Positions 59,480 through 64,000 of a DNA stretch of 64,000 bases are shown piece after piece; position 1 is the stretch's first letter; each line of letters starts with the position of its first letter. The stretch covers positions 37,216,150-37,280,149 of the forward strand of contig CM051514.1 of assembly GCA_028015205.1 (NCBI GenBank), in the 5' to 3' direction. The notes under the pieces were generated by a model. The model was not told the origin of the DNA, searched no databases, and saw only the letters and a program-made list of their open reading frames with translations. Both the position numbers and the translations under genes were made by a program. The DNA comes from Mytilisepta virgata. Lineage: Eukaryota > Mollusca > Bivalvia > Mytilida > Mytilidae.

Positions 59480-61044
59480 TCTATCAAATAAAATGAATTA
59501 AAACTACTAGTACCAATTTTGTCAGTTAAAGGTGAACATAAATATTCATTGATGCCAATTTTAGTCTCTGCATAAGGATATCTCAAACATTGTTTTCCCA
59601 ACAGCATCCGTAACAATGACCCAAAACAATTTAAAGCAGATCAAAAAATGACTAATGACGTTAAAACTAAAACCGATTATAACATTGTTATATTGGGGGA
59701 TATAGTCTGATTAATTTCTCCAAAAACCACTATTTTATACATTTTATATTTTAAATTCTTTGTATCAATTTCACAAAATTGCAAGCACTTGATGGTAACC
59801 TTGGGAAATTGATATTTAAAATTTACTGTTACAAAATTGTAAAATTTGTGAAAACTAAGGAGTATCTCCCTCATGCATAGTTCTGTCCTTCCATGGTTTT
59901 GTCTTTATCCCTTTTAGTCATTTTGCTCTTCAACCTTTTGGATAGTTGTTCTGGTTTTTCAACATTTTAGGCCTTGGGCACAACTGATGAGTCACAAATC
60001 AACGAAATGTGCACATCTTGTGCATCAAAATTGGTATCAGGGAATTTAATTGGGACTTTGAAGTCCACCAGCAGAAGTATCAGTGTAGTGATGTATGTAA
60101 ACATTCTATGATGTCAGTAAATTAGGCCTATATGTGTGTTTTATTTTCTTCAAATATTAACAAGTATCTTCTAGTATCTGTTATTCTGGTATTACCAGTA
60201 TTTTCCAGTCCCCCTTCCAGTTTATTGTTTCAGAATATTTCGAATTTTTTCACATTCGTTTGGTTCTTTGGTTTAAGAAAATTAGCAACATTAGTATTGA
60301 TAGAACTCGTTACTTAGAAGCCATTGCTCTTGTTTACATTTCTGTTTTTTTTTCTCTCTACATGTAACTAGCTTGAGTCGTGTTTAAGGTTAAAGCTTAT
60401 GCAGGTTATTGTTTTTAAAACCCAAAGGCGTGTTTGAAGAAAATAAAAAAAAATGTTTAAGGAACCTTTATCCTGGAACGATAACAACTTCAATATGGCG
60501 ACTAGTTTTTGGTAGAACTCGAATATTAGACATCATAACTCTTGTTAACTTTTCGTATTTTGTATTGTATGGAACTTGTTTGAGGTAAAATCTTTTTAGA
60601 AATAAAAAACTAAGAAGACGTGTTTGAAAAAAAAATAGAACACTCCTCGTGTATCATTGGCAATAACTAGACCAACAATGTGCATGGAAGCCATAATCTA
60701 AAACAGATTAACATTCAAAATGACCATGCAAAAAATGATACATAAGAATAACTATATAAATAAAAGTAATAACAATAATAATAATGTTGAAGCCAAAAAC
60801 CGAAAAAAAGACAGAGCTATATATCTGGTGGAGATATTCTCCTTTATTTCCAAACATTTAACAACTTTTAAACTTTAAATTTTAACCAGTAACGAAATAA
60901 TTAAAATAAAGTGTTAGGTCAAATAATTTTAAAGGTGAATCCAAAATCGGCAACAAAGTAGATTTCCAATGATTTATATTTTTTTATTAACCAGTAGGGT
61001 AAAATACTTTAAAAATGCCTTATCTTTATGAGGAAAATGAATGC
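59480..61044. other. Intergenic with a dispersed repeat fragment
   Basis: The phrase 'ggcacaactgat.agtc...aacgaaatgtgcaca' at 59970-60020, followed by 'tgtgcatcaaaattggtatc', recurs at 13617-13670 and in reverse at 40698-40735. The open frames at 59677-59874 and 60132-60317 are not convincing genes. Confidence 0.45.
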
Positions 61045-61503
61045 ATTACAGCAGGGCCATTACAGCATTTTGTTCATAATAACCGGGCCATTACAGAATT
61101 TTTTTCATAATAACCGGTTATTACGGCTTTTTCAAAATGGCTGCTTGTTTTAATACTCCACTTGGAAATTTCAGGATGAGCAAACTAGAACATTTTAAAA
61201 CATATTTTTGAAAAAAACTATCCGAAATTAATCTTTAAAACTGTTCTCACAAGTTTTGCTTACTTACCATTATATTTGTGCTATTCGGATTAATGCAAAT
61301 GCTATATACAAACTGGTTAATAAAAGTATTAAGAAATGGGTGTTTTCATAATGGCCCTGTTATATGTCCTCGGTCTGTAATAATGGCCTTCTGATGCTGT
61401 AATGGCCCTCGGCGTTGCCTCGGGCCATTACAGCAACCCTCAGGCCATTATTACAGACCTTGGACATATAACAGGGCCATTATGAAAACACCCATTCATT
61501 AAT
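61045..61503. repeat. GGCCATTACAG repeat cluster with a large palindrome
   Basis: GGGCCATTACAG occurs near 61063, 61092 and 61424, with the complement CTGTAATGGCCC near 61399. The right part is a near-perfect palindrome: 61325-61407 against 61421-61503, about 80-bp arms around a 13-bp centre. Shared are 'gggtgttttcataatggccc', 'ctgttatatgtcc' and 'ggtctgtaataatggcc'. No coding content; probably a fold-back or foldable DNA element. Confidence 0.85.
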
Positions 61504-62510
61504 ACTATAATAATATACTTAAAAATATAGCAATACAAAATATTTTTTGTATGTTAGTTATATAAAGTCACTAAAGAGAAATTGGATATTACGCAATAAT
61601 GACCGAAGCGCTGACACGCCCACAAAAGTGACTTAAACACTCGTTGCATATCCATTTAAAAGTCATTTGTGATATTTTAAGCTTCAGTTATGTAATGGCC
61701 GTAAAATATCAGAAGCCAAAATAGTAACTATTTTCCCTACATGTAAACACTGCACTGAATGAAATTTAAAATCATTGTTTTATTATTTCATTTATTTGTT
61801 TTTTTTTTATGAAATGACATTTACTCACGTTTGCTGTGTTTTTACTCCTTGACAGTACACTGGTTGTCGTTTGAACCAGGGGTTATCTTTATTATCTAAT
61901 AACGTCATCAACTACAAATTATATCATATTGTAAACCAGAAAAATAGATAAAAAAATGTATTGGTTGCATTTTCTTGCGAATTACCTTTTTTCAGATCAA
62001 ACATATAATAATTGCGATAAGCTTAAATGAAATACAATAAAATAACTGTATTCTTATTAATTTACTTTTATTTGAATTTATTTCTTTATATGGACTCAGT
62101 TGCGAGCTGTTATCATGTGATACCGTGTGCTGTATTATCGATAACCCACATCATAATTTGTTAGATCATAAATGGCGCATAAATAGATATTTTAGAGAGC
62201 CAAAACATTCGACAAACTTATATGTTGTGAACAGTGCCAGTTCAGATGTTGCACTGTAAAATGATCATAAAGCGAAATAAAAAATTTTTAAGACATACTC
62301 ATGCTGGGGGATACAATTTACTTTCCACAGACTAGTAGACACAAATGAAAAAAATGAAAATTTCAAATTCCTCATATCCAAGAACAAACTGGACACATCA
62401 AGGTAACAAGTAGCAAGATGGTTGCATAACTCGATTCGATCTGCAAAAAGGAAAACGAGCCCTTCTTTTATTAGTATATATATATATATTACTTGATGGA
62501 ATAATTTCAA
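61504..62510. other. Intergenic, no gene seen
   Basis: AT-rich. The minus-strand frame at 62265-62510 has no recognisable domain. Confidence 0.5.
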
Positions 62511-63775
62511 AGATTAATAATCTGAAGAACTTTGGTATAAAGACAATTGAGAAACTCTGTACATCCTGTGTCGTGCCGATTTTAGACTATAATTCCAGTG
62601 TTTGGGGATATAAAGATTTTTTGTTTTGTTCAGTTGGGGTTTTACGCCGTTTTCAGCACATTTGGCTATTTCGCGGCGGCCAGTTTTTATTGGTGGAGGA
62701 AGCCGGAGTACACGGAAAGAACAACCGACCTTCGGCAGGAAAATTGGCAATCCTTGTCAATTTTAGATCTGAGTCCAACACACCCCGCCACAGGTGAGAT
62801 TCCAACTCACAACCTCAGTGTTGACAGGCTAGTGATCATTAGTAGTCATGACAAACTACCTAGACCACTCGGCCACCGAGTTTTTGCGTGTGTAAATTGG
62901 TACAGAACAAGGCTAATCGATATGTCTTAGGTGTGCATAAATTTGCAATAAATGGTGATGTTGGTAGGATGCCATGTAAAGAAAGACGCTGGAATAAACT
63001 TATATATTGGAATGGACGATTCACGTTTATAAATATTCGATTGGGATTTTGAACATTGTTTAAACAATTGGTCATCACATGTGAACTACATTCGGAGACA
63101 AATAAACATGGAGGACTATTTTCACCAAAAACAGATTTGCAATCTTTCCCATGTGAAAAATAAAATTTTTATGCTGAGTACCACTGAATGCGAAAATTTA
63201 TATTGGAATGTTTCCGATATCAAGAACATACAGAAAATTTAAATTACAATATAAATCTGAAACTTATGTTAAACTGAAAAATAGCCGCGCTGAACGTTCT
63301 ATACTATCACAGTTTAAATGCGGCATACTCCCTTTGAGAATCGCAACAGGAAGCAGAAGCTGATCGAATATGCAAAATGTGCGACTCAAAATGAACATCA
63401 CTTTGTTATGGACTGTAATTGTGACCATGATCTAAGAGTATCGCTTTTCATACACATGGGAGAATATTTTCATGACCTCACAGAAGACGAACAATTCATA
63501 CTGCTGATCCGTAAATTTCCAAGAAAAACTGCTACATTTTTTAACAATGCATTTAATAAGAGAAAAAAATTTTTGCATAGGAACAATCAAATCTAAATAC
63601 TGAATTTTGTCCGTTGTTAAATGATAATTTTCAATATATATGTAAAAATGTTTAAAGTGACTTATAGGTCCAAAGGGCCGGGTGTTGGTATATGTAGCAC
63701 AAATGACATATTTCTTATGTATTATTTTGTAAAACACATGTCACTTTAATAAAAAAAACTTGGTATTGGTATTAC
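62511..63775 (+). pseudogene. LINE ORF2 C-terminal remnant, split by a SINE
   Basis: Before the SINE the plus strand encodes KINNLKNFGIKTIEKLCTSC, then VVPILDYNSSVWGYKD (the block that follows the RT palm in LINE proteins). After it the sequence continues with VQNKANRYVLGVHKF and GRMPCKERRWNKL and ends near 63596 with the knuckle-like block KCATQNEHHFVMDC. Several stops and frameshifts break it. A 3' UTR follows, ending in TTGGTATTGGTATT at about 63770. The same protein region is seen on the minus strand at 43420-43818, in a different sub-family. Confidence 0.75.
62624..62880 (-). mobile_element. tRNA-derived SINE, copy e, inside LINE coding sequence
   Basis: Same family as 22946-23220, in reverse. 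The minus-strand head begins CTCGGTGGCCGAGTGG at 62880 and the body ends at the GTTTT-rich left edge. T-rich words (TTTTTG) lie on both sides and may be the target duplication. It separates two halves of the LINE protein sequence, so it inserted after the LINE. Confidence 0.88.
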
Positions 63776-64000
63776 AACATCAACATAATCTACAAAGAAA
63801 TCATATTCGTCATTAATAAGAAATTAAGTAAACTAAAAAAGTAAACTTCGCATGTGGTAGAGAGACTCGCATAAAATTGAAACCCGTTACATCTATCCGA
63901 ACACGTCAAGCATAAAGATGGACTCATACCGTGAACAGTTAAATCACTACCGTAAATGCTGTAAAAACTGAAATAAATTTAATATGGATTTCAACGCAGT
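63776..64000. other. Intergenic, no gene seen
   Basis: AT-rich end of the window. No gene or repeat recognised. Confidence 0.5.

Noticed and set aside
62598..62930. 110-codon plus-strand frame near the right end
   Set aside because: It is an accidental reading through the SINE; the same peptide appears wherever this SINE lies in that orientation.

Overview
The window looks like nuclear DNA of a bivalve mollusc, most likely a mussel of the Mytilus type. It is AT-rich, gene-poor and full of short dispersed repeats. It has spliced genes with GT-AG introns, two C1q-domain (C1qDC) secreted protein genes of the kind expanded in mussels, a GGYGG-type glycine-rich secreted protein, a bivalve-style single-exon GT92 glycosyltransferase, an EF-hand sarcoplasmic calcium-binding protein, and tRNA-derived SINEs beside Penelope-like and LINE retroelements. 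The species call is inference; no database was searched.

Layout: 1-5770 is intergenic with small repeats. 5774-8922 and 15590-18650 are two direct copies of a ~3.1 kb unit, each carrying a tRNA-derived SINE at the same place. Copy 1 runs into a decayed Penelope-like element (8870-10745) whose 3' half is inverted. Between the copies lies a glycine-rich secreted protein gene (TATA box at 12338, leader exon to 12399, coding exon 14219-14667) with a one-base frame break after the signal peptide. 18850-32700 holds repeats only: retroelement tails, SINEs, a LINE remnant (28310-29195) and an X-box-like motif cluster (24610-25330). C1qDC gene 1 is 32839-38639 (two coding exons, 5.2 kb intron containing an 809-bp TTAA-flanked transposon). 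38640-46050 is intergenic with a fold-back element and a LINE 3' end. C1qDC gene 2 is 46053-49722 (coiled coil plus C1q domain, with a frame break in an A8 run). A 40-bp satellite of about 20 copies follows at 50342-51147. GT92 (52658-54454, minus) and the calcium-binding protein (58937-59479, minus) are intact single coding exons. The right end holds a palindromic repeat (61325-61503) and a LINE remnant interrupted by a SINE (62511-63775).

The genes do not form a pathway. The two C1qDC genes share orientation and a phase-1 intron just before the C1q domain, so they are probably paralogues of one expanded lectin-like family; the others are independent. No operon, CRISPR array, rRNA or convincing functional tRNA gene was seen. 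The strongest leads are the non-autonomous TTAA transposon, the circularly permuted repeat with a conserved 60-codon reading frame, the CRE-containing satellite, the inverted Penelope-like copy, and the two frame-broken secreted-protein genes.
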